A DNA stretch of 64,000 nucleotides from contig OU612069.1 of assembly GCA_914767715.1 (NCBI GenBank), positions 11,281,387 to 11,345,386 of the forward strand. The letters run 5' to 3'. Below are positions 48,101 to 59,311 of this stretch, one piece after another. Every line of letters starts with the position of its first letter. Position 1 is the stretch's first letter. A program made the translations under genes and the position numbers. This DNA comes from Membranipora membranacea. Taxonomy: Eukaryota; Bryozoa; Gymnolaemata; Cheilostomatida; Membraniporidae. Below the pieces are notes generated by a model. It was not told the DNA's origin, ran no database searches, and saw nothing but the letters and a program-made list of their open reading frames with translations.

Positions 48101-50441
48101 ATCACCATTTTGCATCAAATGAGAAGACATCTCGGCATTTTTGTTGAGTTGCGACATTTGCGACGTTAGCGGGTTCGAGCTATTGCAACATTAAAAAAGT
48201 TGCGACGTTTGTGGGTTTGTGACGTTATAAAAGCCCTTCGTTGCGACGTTTTTGGGATTGTGACGTTAGTGGAACGCTAGATTGCGACATTTTGACATTT
48301 GCGACGTTATTGGGTTCAACAGGGGGGTTGGATGTGATGCATTTTTCTCCGATGGTTATTTATTTGTAAATTGTAAAGAAGATTTGATGGTAACTTCAAC
48401 ATCATAAACAATGTTGTTTATACGCTTTGTGATAGTTCATTGATTTTTGAGATATTTGAAGTCAACGTAGATAGGTGTGCATTTGCATAGCGGATGAAAC
48501 ATGATTTATATAAGCTTTTGAGGGACAGTGAAGTAGGATCAACCTTGATAATTTGTAGCTCCTTTGAAACGACAATAGTTAGAATTTCTAAAACCTTTCC
48601 ATTGTAAATGGGTTGATACTATGAAAATAAAACTCTGGCAGTCAGAAAGTGAGCTGGTGACCATTAGGAGCTTGTAGCAACATCAAATTTAACTTGCAGT
48701 GATTTTAGCACCAATCTGAATTGATCCTATTTGACATATCAAAAAACAACTGTATATAATACACTCAATAAATTAATGATATCAGAAGAGCAAATGTGAA
48801 TCTTGAATTTATGTACACTGCGAATGCGAATGAGGCAAGCGGCAAACTTCTACAACTTCTAAACCTTCTACACAGGCTACTTGTCCTTGATTTAATTAAA
48901 AATAAAACAAGCCAACTGAGTGTGTAACACAAGTAAGAGAGACAGGACCCAGCTAATATGGCTGGCAAGTGACAGTGAAAAAATTAAGCTAGCCTGGTAA
49001 GTTCTATTTCATCACAATGATGTGTTTTTGAGGGCCACATTTTGGCTTATTTTAATGAACAAACGCAGAAATATTTTCCACTGGCTGCAAGTGAAGATAC
49101 CTGCAAGTGATCAACATAGTACCGCATGAAATTTTTTTTGAGTATGTGGCTATATGCGCTCTAAAAATCTAAATTTCCATGCTCAATACCTATATTCTCA
49201 ATGATAAGTTTTAGGATACAGGCACTAGCCGTGCACAACCAGATTGCGTTGTGTCACGGATTCCAAAATAATTAATTAGGACAAAAACTGATGCTTTTTT
49301 GGTACACATTGTCCACTCTAGAGTATGTATTAACTTAAGGGTGGCACTGAATTGTACTGCGACTTTGGCAACAATAGCATAATGGTTTTTCTTCAGGTTA
49401 AAAAATTGTCATTATTTGCTCGATAACGAACTTTATTCAGGTATTGAAAGCATGGACCGGGTATCGAAATCTAGTTGCTGTTATCGGATATACCCTGAAT
49501 TGCTTCTCAACCTGTCATGATTTACATCAAGAAACATGGCTAGGGAGTAAGAAAAAAGGTTGCACATATTGAGAAGGCGACATGTCCTATATCTCCTAAG
49601 ACCTACCTTCATAACCAGATGCCTGGTTGTTTACATGGTCTCTAATATAATCAGAGACGTAACAGATAGGGAACCCATCTTCAGGTAAAGTCACCAGTTT
49701 TCTGCAGATCATGCACTGCAGCCGTCCACTTCCTCCAGCTAACTGAACTGTAGCCATAAAAGAGTCAGTTAATATTTGTTGTAATTGAAAATATCATCCA
49801 CGAGAGTTATCACTGTGTTTGCATGTTTACTGCCAGGCAGTTACATTATGAGGCAAATTACAGCTTGCTTACAAAATGTTTTCTTGTTGCTCAGTTGGAA
49901 TATTAACGAAAGTTAATCTGCGATTCGATACATAAATGATTCTATCTACAGCTATAATGTGTGATACTCACTTTCGCTCAATAACCCATATTCTCATTTC
50001 ACACAAAACAATTGGTTCAGGCTATTACTACGAACCTGTTGTTGTGTATAACTATAAGACCCATGCAGAAATGGAAACCCTGCACATCATCTGAGTCTGC
50101 TATTGATCACTAATGGCAAATAACACAAGCAATCTAGCTAGTATGAACTTATCAAAAGGCAAGACTACAGGTAATGAGCCCAGGGTTTGAAAGTTGATGG
50201 AAGGCTTCGATGCAAGTTGATGCAGGGTTTTCCTTTGAGTTTTCCTTGCGCTGCCTAGGTTGCTGCATTCTGAGAAGACACATACGAAGTCACCGATCGG
50301 TACACACTTACCAATACATTCCTGGCAGCACTTATGACCACAAGTTAGGATGCGTAGAATTTTCTGCTCCATACAAATACGGCACTCAATCTCCTTGTTG
50401 ATGTCAGCTCCTGGTAGGACTACAGGTTTTGAGGTTGCCAT
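41985..50441 (-). CDS. Gene B: TRIM-like protein with RING, B-box, coiled coil and NHL-type propeller
   Basis: Minus-strand exons: 50312-50441, 49607-49747, 45540-45624, 44673-44796, 43988-44209, 42458-43192 and 41985-42112. They give about 521 residues starting MATSKPVVLPGADI. A C3HC4 RING uses Cys20, Cys23, Cys34, His36, Cys39, Cys42, Cys55 and Cys58, split between exons 1 and 2. The B-box follows (CKICTERLVEARCQDC, continued by CSATDRGC in the next exon), then a coiled coil rich in K, E and Q (AITIMQKELAEKQKKADEIE) and a propeller of about 285 residues. The RING predicts E3 ubiquitin ligase activity with the propeller binding targets; family knowledge, not shown here. Entry to the coiled-coil exon is one base out of phase at a run of eight A (44199-44206). 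This is an assembly error, a real frameshift or an alternative acceptor. Paralogous to gene A. Confidence 0.88.
45690..49360. repeat. Large imperfect inverted repeat inside gene B intron 2
   Basis: Blocks on the left pair with reverse-complement blocks on the right: 45800-45950 (ctagtgcctgtatcataaaa, tgagaacataggtattg, gatcacttgcaggt) with 49090-49260, and 46170-46260 (aggctagct, cacttgccag, gggtcctgtctctctagcta) with 48935-49000. The arms are diverged and broken by indels. The foldback element at 46551-48321 sits at the centre. Confidence 0.75.
46551..48321. mobile_element. Foldback element with ~440-bp terminal inverted repeats made of acgtcgcaa repeats
   Basis: The ends are tgttgaaccca and tgggttcaaca, each bordered outside by a run of G. 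The first ~190 bases of each arm contain many copies of a motif around acgtcgcaa, spaced about 18-22 bases. The arms then continue as unique sequence to about 46995 and 47887 (agcagatatagtgacatac on the left and its complement on the right). A diverged direct repeat of the inner arm (46820-46985) lies at 47015-47165. The core has no recognisable transposase. This matches the structure of foldback transposons. Confidence 0.85.
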
Positions 50442-51900
50442 GATTGTAAAGGGTAAAAAATGTTGAGCTGAGTGATAAAAATATTCAAACTAGAAAACAA
50501 GACGGCTATTGCATGAATAAGTACAATGGTTAAATCTTTGATATGTAAATCCTGTGATGGTTATATAAGCCAGGTCACATAAATTTGAGTGATTAATGTG
50601 TTGACACTTGATCATGTATGCAGTAATTTGGCACTGTGCTTGCAAATTTACAAAAACTCGTCTCATGTTACATTATAGAACCGACCGCCTATGCCAATTA
50701 TTAAAACAATGTAGTTATGTATACATAGTCAAAGATAAGAACTTCCTCATCTCAGTGCGGGCAAATCATTGAAAATATCCAAACTCACTGCAATCGAAGA
50801 TACAGAATTGGTGATGAGTGCTTGGGTTATCAGTAAAAGGCTATATTACATGCCTATCTCTGACTGATCTGACAGCACCATATTCTTACTGTCCTGTGTG
50901 ATAACTTTTCCTACATCATTTTACTGTATTATTACACTGTTTGACTAACCTCAACCTGAAGAGGTTTGTTAACAATATGTGTACATTTTTTTACTTACAT
51001 GGAAATGTAATAAGTCGAACCATTGAGGCTAATAAGAAAATACTGGAGCATCATGTCATTAGCACTTATTATAAAATCCACCATATTAAACCAAGGAGTA
51101 AAAGTTTCTTTAACTCCTTGGCTTTTTAAATATGAGCCATCTATATGTTTTATAAGCAAGGTACTAAAGCTATGTTTCGAGTTGTTATCATGGCTCTCAC
51201 GCCTCTTTTTTTTTAGTTTGGAGACAAAAATCAAGGTCATAATATTTTTAGCGCAATAGAGAAAGCAGATAGAGCTTGCTTGGATCCTATTCAAATAGAA
51301 GCCTTTAGAGTAGAAAGTTTGTTGTGCTTTCAAGAGATCATATAAGATTTGAGCTTGTGGTTCGGCTCGGGGCTGCCCCTAAGACTTTGCTGAATAATGT
51401 TAGATTTTCGAGGCTCATATCTAATTATTTTGCTATACAGATGCAAAGGAACAAACAGAAACTGGACGTGTAGACCTATTTTGAAAAATACTTTTTATTT
51501 CTTTCCAAGAGTGATAATAAAATGACACAATGTATGTATGATATATATTATTTGATTGTAATGCCTGTCTCAATCTGTGTCGGTTCTTCAATTTAAGGCC
51601 TTTATTCCTCTTTAACTGACAACAAGAAACAAACAAAAGTACCAATAAGATTTAACCAGACTATATTCATACAATATATGCACAGCGATTCAAGAGTGCA
51701 TCTCACATGAGATCACTGGACAGAGATAATGATCTCGCCTGCTCAGTTTGGTGGCTGGGGAGTAATCCCCTTCGTACACCTGGAGAGACAACTCTTGGAA
51801 TAGTAACAAGACTTGGTAACCTCCAATCATGATGTGGACTGTTAGTAATGAGCTCCTACTGGTGGAGTATACTGCGTGTGTCTGGTGCTGAACTGCCACG
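50442..51900. other. Upstream flank of gene B, nothing recognised
   Basis: It presumably contains the gene B promoter and 5' untranslated region. A near-palindrome (ccaaggagtaaaag with ctttaactccttgg near 51090) is the only structure noted. The open frames here show no family features. Confidence 0.45.
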
Positions 51901-52079
51901 CTGGAATCGGCTGATAAGATAGTTTTGTACCGGCGGAGGTAAGCGAGTCCGCTATGTATGATATTCCGTATTCTCCACTCACACAGGTGGTATAATTCTA
52001 ATACATTGAATTGTACTATTTAGTTGCATTGAGTTTAGTGTTCTGATAAATATCTGAAATAATTCTGATACTCTTGATC

Positions 52080-52200
52080 TCTGCAACTCTTCTTCTGGAA
52101 TTCTTTTTCTGGTATTTTGGAACTCTCTTTCTTCTGGAATTCTTATTCTGGTATTTTTGAGCTCTTCTTCTTCTGGAATTCTTCTTCTGGACTCGGCAAA
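52080..52200. repeat. Tandem repeat of ~36-39 bp (tcttcttctggaattct type)
   Basis: Three units built on cttctggaattctt and ctggtattttt follow each other. On the minus strand the frame 51979-52203 reads a repeated RIPEEEELKNTR-like 12-13-residue pattern. The unit length is near a multiple of three, which explains the open frame. I do not call it a gene. Confidence 0.7.
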
Positions 52201-52949
52201 CAAGGTAACTTGGTAACGCCTTGAACTAAGGAGAGCAAGTCAGCTATGTGCGATACTTGGTATCATCCATTCCTGTAGGTGGTTTAGTGACTGTTTCATG
52301 CTGATTGGTTTGCCTAGATTAAGCTGCTGGCTAGCGATTCACAATTTTGCTGTTTAGTAAGAAACAGAAGGTTGGGCTGCCCCTAAAGAGGGACACAAGG
52401 TGCTCTAAATCTTCATACTGAGAATGTGATATATACTAGAAAACTAGAATATATCCTAGATGTGAGGCCTATGAAGACCTCCTGAATGTGAATATGCAGC
52501 GAGCTGCCAAAACTGCACTGATGGGCCATTGGCAGTGATTATTTGATCCACTAGGCTGAGAAGCGATTCACAACATAAGATTAACCTAGAGTGCTTTGTT
52601 TTCTTTATAGGTGATATCTTTGTCCAACCAAGAAAAGCTCAAGCCTACATAGATGGCCTTTGTTTAATAGCACCATTATCAGAATTATTGTGCGCCTCAA
52701 AAGGTTCTTGCTGACATACTATGCCTGTCGGCCACGTTGTATGCTCAACAATGGTTATTTTCGCCTGTTTTGTTGGAGCACCGTGGCTTTCTTACCCTAA
52801 GCACACAATCAAATTAGCCCAATTAGTGTAATTATGTGTAACGTAAAGTGAATTTCTGAGTTGTGGTCCTTCTTTGTGGGAGGGGACAACTCATTGCATC
52901 TCACAAAAAATTCTAAAACAAATGATGGCTGTCTTCTAAGAATCCGCCC

Positions 52950-53310
52950 CATTTTCCCAATGTCATTTTCCAATCAAGCCATTTTCCCACCTCCCGTTAT
53001 CCCACTCTGCTGTTTTCCCCCCTGGAAATTTCCCACCGAGCCATTATCCCACCTGTTTGATTTTTCACTGTGCCATTTTCCCACCTGGACGTTTTCCCAC
53101 CAATCTAGTTTCCCACCTGGACGTTTTCCCACCAATCCATTTTCCACCCAGAGATTTGCTCAAAAAGCCATTTTCCCACCAAGTCGTTTTCCCACCAAAC
53201 AATTTTCCCAACAAGACAATTTCCCACTAAACAATTTTCCCAACAGGACAATTGACCACAGTGCTGTTTTCCCAACACGAAATTTTTTCACCGCACAGTT
53301 TTCCCTTTGT
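52950..53310. repeat. Inverted, diverged relative of the 21-bp minisatellite
   Basis: Units such as cattttcccacctggacgtt and ttttcccaccaatccatttt run head to tail, the reverse complement of the arrays at 1539 and 56524. The flank also matches: gtcttctaagaatccg, then the beginning cattttcccaatgtcatttt, mirrors the downstream flank of those arrays. This shows the repeat belongs to a dispersed element. The plus-strand frame 52861-53328 is a by-product. Confidence 0.85.
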
Positions 53311-53329
53311 TGCCTTTTTTCAGGCTAAG

Positions 53330-54986
53330 CTGTTCACATTTCACAAATAAGTGAACCATGTTCACATCCAGCCAACAACTCGAGAAAGTAGCTTCGAATA
53401 TGAAGATGTGATTTTATTAGTAGCGGGTTGATTTTGACTTGAGTTTTTGATTGCTCAAGTTAGTCCAAGTGGTTGATTTTATCAAAATTGCCTCCTTGTT
53501 ATAAACTACTTTTTCGACAAAACAAATTAATCGTGCCTTTGCCAACTCTTAAAAGTTTTGGGCCATTTAATCATTCACCGGGCTGAATCATCATATCAAC
53601 GGTTATTGGCCATATCACTCTACAAAATAAAGCTTTTATCATATGTTATCCACATGGCTTTCGGTAAAGATTGTTTTACTAGTTTACAAGCTTTTATCAA
53701 TCAACCACCAAAGAATGTAAAGAAAATTCTCACTCCATTTAAATTTACACACACAATCCTTTCGTAGATGACAATGAATCGTATTCAAGTTCAAACAATC
53801 ATTTGTTTTGACCAGGGACCCTTCCTGCTTTTACCATATTAACAGTTTGAAACATTAGAATTGTTTCCACTTGTAAAAAGAAGGGACAACTACCTGCAAT
53901 TCTAAATGCGATTAGCGACCACCAATAAGCGTGAACATATATGATTGCATTGAAGAATCTGTGCTGTCAAATAAGGGTGGCCATTTGAAGCAGACAAGGC
54001 ATAGATGATACTTGGCATGGTTAGTTATATTTGTAAAACCAAAGACTGAGCTTTGTAAGAATATCTATACACATCTTGTTGTGGTGCAATCTGGTTGTAT
54101 GCTCTGTCTTCATTATCTGATCAATTAAAATATTGTTAAGTTTATGGCATTAGAACATGCTGTAATGCGTATTATTTATTTGTTCCATGTTGAAGGTTTT
54201 AAATCAGTGAAATGTCTATTGAAAAGGGAGATATAATATAAAAATATGACTAACAAAGTTATGGATTGAGTAAAAACGTAAAAATGTACATTAAACAGTC
54301 AACCTGTGCCACTTCTTTCCAAGTTCAAAGGGATCTAAGGCAAGTGTAAATACCAAAAATGTAATAATATTCAAAACATTTCAATGTTTAGCCTTTCATG
54401 TAAACCTTCACTCCAGTCCTCGGAGGGATTCTAGTATCGTATATCAAAACCGTCTGAAAACCGAAACCAGTCACTGCTTGAAAAGGCTAGTGTTGCTCAA
54501 CTTAAGGTATTTTCTGTTTTATTTTTTTTAGGTTGACAAACTTGACAAAAACAAAGCTTAAAAATTAGGTAGCTGGCAAAATTCCATTTGCAAAATCTTC
54601 TCATTATAGCACTGATTTTTGCCTCCAGCTATTAAAAAATAGTAAAAGAAAACCCTATGTTCAAACAGGGACAAATTCTCCTGAAACAATTACAGACCTG
54701 AATTACTATTTTATAATTTTTTTTCTCTAAATGCATTTATCACTGGAATATTCGACCATACACTATCATAGAGGAAATTATTGACATGTGGTATAATTGG
54801 CAGTGTCCTAAGGCTATCGGAATCATATTTGCGCAAGTGAGTTTTATTTGTTAAAATTGTGAACTTAGACCAATATCGAAATAGGACTTCCCCTATCAAT
54901 AAATATCAACTGAATTTACAAAAATTATGCTAGCTCCATTTATCACATTAGGAGATAATAAGACAATAACTGAGATTGAACGTCAT
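53330..54986. other. Intergenic stretch before duplication copy 2
   Basis: AT-rich sequence with no exon, RNA gene or repeat that I can support. The left edge of the duplication may lie inside it, because copy 1 is cut by the window start. Confidence 0.5.
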
Positions 54987-55206
54987 GGTGCAGTTGAAAA
55001 ATTTAGGAGTGATGTCACACCATCCAGTTTTGGTGCGAAAACTTAGTTAAAACAAATTGGAAGCATGCGAAACTTGCCATGACATCCTTAAGGTGAAACA
55101 TTTTAGAGGGATAATTAATGCATGTTGTCTTCTTTTTGTACCAGAAAAAACAATGCTTTGATCTATTTCTATTAAAATTGTTCTAAATGTGCAAAGTGCT
55201 CCCTTT

Positions 55207-55445
55207 TTTTTTTGGGCGCCCTTGTGCACTTCGCCAGGGTTTACTGGAGGATTTAGCTATGGGTCTTCCCATGCTCTCCGCTCGTACTCACTCCTTATTG
55301 GTGACGTAATATTGATTAAATGCAGAATAGTATTTATTCTTCTCGATTGAAGACCAATAATTTTGACAATTTCATCCAATCCCCAACAAGAATTGTCGAA
55401 ACAAAAATACTTATTTGAGATCAAATTCTTATTAAAAATACAGTC
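55207..55445 (+). mobile_element. Decayed LINE endonuclease fragment (copy 2)
   Basis: Counterpart of 225-455, with the same blocks shared with the LINE at 38480-38725 and no open frame. Confidence 0.7.
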
Positions 55446-56523
55446 GTTTACATCTTAGTTCACTGTTATCTGTGAACATTCATTTTTTGTAATGGTAATT
55501 GTGACAGTGCACATTGTTTTCCCTGCACGCTTCCCGCTGTCTGTGAAACATAAAGATGCGCTTTTATCCATCACCTATGTACAATGTATGGATATATATC
55601 AATATCATGTTGCAATTCAATCGATGACTTCATATCAACTGCTAGAATTTTTAGCCGACTGTCAAGTCCCATCACTGTCAGAGGTTTCTAATCGGGTGTT
55701 ACAAAATCCTTTGTCTTATATTGTACACAACAGAGTCTACATCCCTACTCATTTTTAGACGCTACCGCGAAGGTAGAAAAGGGCTACAGCAGGGAGGAGG
55801 GAAACCTCGCCCAACGAACTTACCTTGTCAAGACCAGCTACCGTTACCGGTACCAAACATAATAAATAAATATAAATTGTACCGAATGTGCAGCGAATGT
55901 GGATTGGCATGGCAATATTGAATTGCCTTAGCCTAATTACAAATTATAAATTTAAACCAAAACCTTGATTGTGACAAGCATCGTTATAGTTATTGTTCAT
56001 AAGATGAATTCTGGTTTTTTATAACACAATTATTTTTGGGAGTTGCTCTCCTGTTGACTATTTATACCAACCAATGTAGTCGGCGTTCAATCCAGCACTT
56101 TCTACAGTCATACCAGGATTTTTACTTTCAAACCAGACTATGTTCATTCCAGTTAGTTTGATCCCGTCGATGTTTGTTCCAGCCGATGTTCATTCCAAGA
56201 TTCTGTGTGCATCTTCTATTTACAAACACAAGCCCCCATAAATCTCACAGCAGTGAACAGAACTATGCGTTATTTCAAGGAATCGTACAAGAGCAAAATT
56301 GTGAAAAATCATGAGAAAACTGTCATTTTCATAACCTCGATCAGCATTTTTAACACCAACGGTCATAGACTTTAGGATTCTAGAACAAAAAAGGACCGAC
56401 AAAACTTATATGACGAGACTCTATAACACTACTTTCAATTAAAATTGTTAATGCCTGAAAAAGAGTAGAAGGAAAAGAAACCATATATTGATAATAAGCT
56501 ACCAGCGTTAATTTGATAAAAAC

Positions 56524-56860
56524 CATAGTGGGAAAGTGGGAAAACGTCCGGGTGGAAAAAGGGATTGGTGGGAAAACTTCCAGGTGGAAAAATTGATTAG
56601 TGAGAAAACATCCAGGTGGGAGAACAGCTTGGTGAGAAAACATCATAGTGGGAAAACAGATTGGTGGGAAAACATCCCGTTGAGAAAATGGATCAGTGAG
56701 AAATCGTCCTAGTGGGAAAACGGATATGTGGGAAAATGTCATGGTGGGAAAATGGCTCGGTGGGAATATGGCTTGGTGGGAAAATGGCTTGGTGGGATAA
56801 AGGGAGGTGGGAAAATGGCTTGGTGGGAAAATGACATTGGGAAAATGTCCGGATACCGTC
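56524..56860. repeat. 21-bp minisatellite, copy 2
   Basis: Counterpart of 1539-1880 with a few unit-level changes near its left end, showing slippage since the duplication. Confidence 0.9.
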
Positions 56861-57279
56861 TTCTAACGATGGTAAACAAGAGGACATTTTCTGAAAAATA
56901 TACTCAGGTTTAATGTTATCTAGATATTGGTTAAAGTGTTCTGCCACTCATCAGCAATATTGCCAACAATGAGTGTTGCTGATAAGCTTTCGCCCCTTTG
57001 TATTCAATAGCTGTGTACGAGTGTTGACATGGCTATCCATTTTGTTAGCTTTATTTCTGTATCTCAATTTTTCTATGACCAGCCTCAGTCAAGTCAAATG
57101 AGGAAAATCCCATTTTGAGAATTTGTATATACTCTAACAGTGGTCACATCTTCTTCCATTACTACAGATAATTTCAGCAGTAATACTCACCAAATTTTCA
57201 CACCACATGGCAGGATTAGCATGCGGACCAGTAAGTTCAAGATCCAATGGCTGACTAACAGCAGAAATAAACTGACGGA

Positions 57280-58497
57280 TTGCAGCAAATAAAGACCGGC
57301 CATTCTGTCACTGAGTGGATCTACAGCTTCTTATCTAACAGAGTGCAAAGAACTGTTGTTGATGGTAAAACTTCAAATGCTATTATAACGAACACTGGCA
57401 CCCCCCAGGGCTGCTGTCTGTCTCCCCTTTTGTTCTCCATATATACAAACCGGATTACCTCAAACCTGAGTAATGTTACAATAATTAAGTACGCAGATGA
57501 CACTTGCATCATAGGCTGCATAGCTAATCAATCAGATCTCAACTCCTATTTTGATGAAATCCATAGAATTGCTAAACAATGTGCTGATTTAAATCTTTTA
57601 TTAAACCCTACTAAGACCCAGGAAATGATGCTATCCACCCAATATGTTAAACCTTCTACCCCTACACTTGTTTTAAATGATACTGCTATTGCTTTTAGTG
57701 ATAAAGTTAAATATCTTGGTGTATTAGTTGACGATAAGCTGCGTTTTAATGATCATGTGCATGGTATAGTTTCAACCGCCTCTCAAAGGATGTATGTAGT
57801 TAGGAATTTTGTATTTTTAAGCTCTAAATCACTATCAAATATGCTTTTTAAAAGTTTTATTGTATCACGAATCTCCTATTGCTTACCCATTATTTTTAAA
57901 AGCTTGTATGCTGCTGACAAGCAACGCCTGTGTAAAATTTTCAAGGACGCTATTAAGTTAGGCATTGAGCATCCCGATATTTATACCATGATGGACAATC
58001 AGACACGAACACTGGCCTTACGCTATATTCACGATGAGGATCATTTCATCAATGATTTGTTGAGTAAATGTCCATCTGGCAGATACCGTACAGTAAAACA
58101 TAGAAGCTCACTGGGGAGAGACTGTTTTCTGCGTCATATCACTCTTATTTTATACGAAATACTTTTTTAGACAGAGATTTGATTTTTTATTCCAAGTGTC
58201 TTCGCTTTTTCTTGCTGATTCAAAGTGCCAGCAATTACACTGTATTTCGCGACTCATTTTTTCTTTAATAATGCTGTCAGTGATAGTAATAAAATCCATC
58301 AATCCATTCAAGTCAATCTCGCAACGTCATTTGGTAATCAAACTGCCAGATTTTCCGATAAGGAAACCCTTGCCTCATAAATTTGACAAAAGAGCTAAGT
58401 TGACCTGCATTGGTAAATTAAAAAGTGACAAACAGTACATATTGCTGTCCCTGAATTCCCTTCTCTAGCCTTTGGCAAGGGAAGTTTCAATCAATCA
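57280..58497 (+). pseudogene. Non-LTR retrotransposon reverse transcriptase fragment (copy 2, longer frame)
   Basis: An uninterrupted 296-residue frame (57280-58170) holds the GTPQGCCLSPLLFSIYTN block, the catalytic KYADDT motif, VKYLGVLVDDKL and a C-terminal part with SRISYCLPIIFKSLY. The polymerase fingers and the endonuclease are missing upstream, so it is a 5'-lacking fragment despite the open frame. Codon 183 is AAA where copy 1 has TAA, and there is no SINE. The sequence after the stop (58196-58468) is still similar to copy 1 and ends in the tcaatcaatcaag tail. Confidence 0.85.
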
Positions 58498-59311
58498 AGT
58501 ATTACCTACAGACTTACAGAAACACAAGATCAAACAGCTTTCCAATAGTCACTGAGTGTGTTTAGAAGTAACTAGGCTTGGCAGAATCTTATCTCCTAAA
58601 TTTATGATGAGATATGTCCAGTTTCTTGAAGAGCAAGAGCAGAAGATTGGTTGTGTCTTTTTGCAGTGAAAAGTGACGATTGTTTGCTGCAATATTATCC
58701 GTATCATGAGAGTCATCCTAGTATTCGGAAGTTATAAAAGTAAGTCAAGTGGTATTACATTCATATATTGTGTGACAGAGTCTGCAGCGAATATAACCTT
58801 GATATCCAAGATCAAACTGTCAGCATTTAGGGAAAAATTAAACATATAAGGAAAAATGTCTAAACCAAGCCTTTCTTCATCACAAACTTTGAAAAATTTG
58901 ACCAATCATCAAACTTTTATTTTTGAATACCAAGGTTACCCATAACTTTATTTGCCTTAACAAAAAAGAGAGGATGTGAAAACTCAAAATACACTCAAAA
59001 CTCAAAATCATTAACTGTGCGGCATCCCCTTTTTGTCCCCTCTTTATAGGTAGATAAGATATATGTAGTATATATATGTGTGTATAGATTCTCACGGAGT
59101 AAGGAAAAATTTTGAAATAATAATATTTAGAAGTGATTCATTATAATGTTTACCACATAAAATATTATATACCCCTGAGGGCATATAGAGCGGCAAAAGA
59201 AAGTATCTGTCCCAGCTGATTAAAACCTGACAGTACAGTTTCTTAGTTCAGATCTTCAATTTTGAGGTGATCGTAAATATTTCACAATATGGAGCTACGG
59301 GTAGAAGCTTA

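Noticed and set aside
52861-53328. 155-residue plus-strand frame
   Set aside because: It translates the inverted relative of the same minisatellite.
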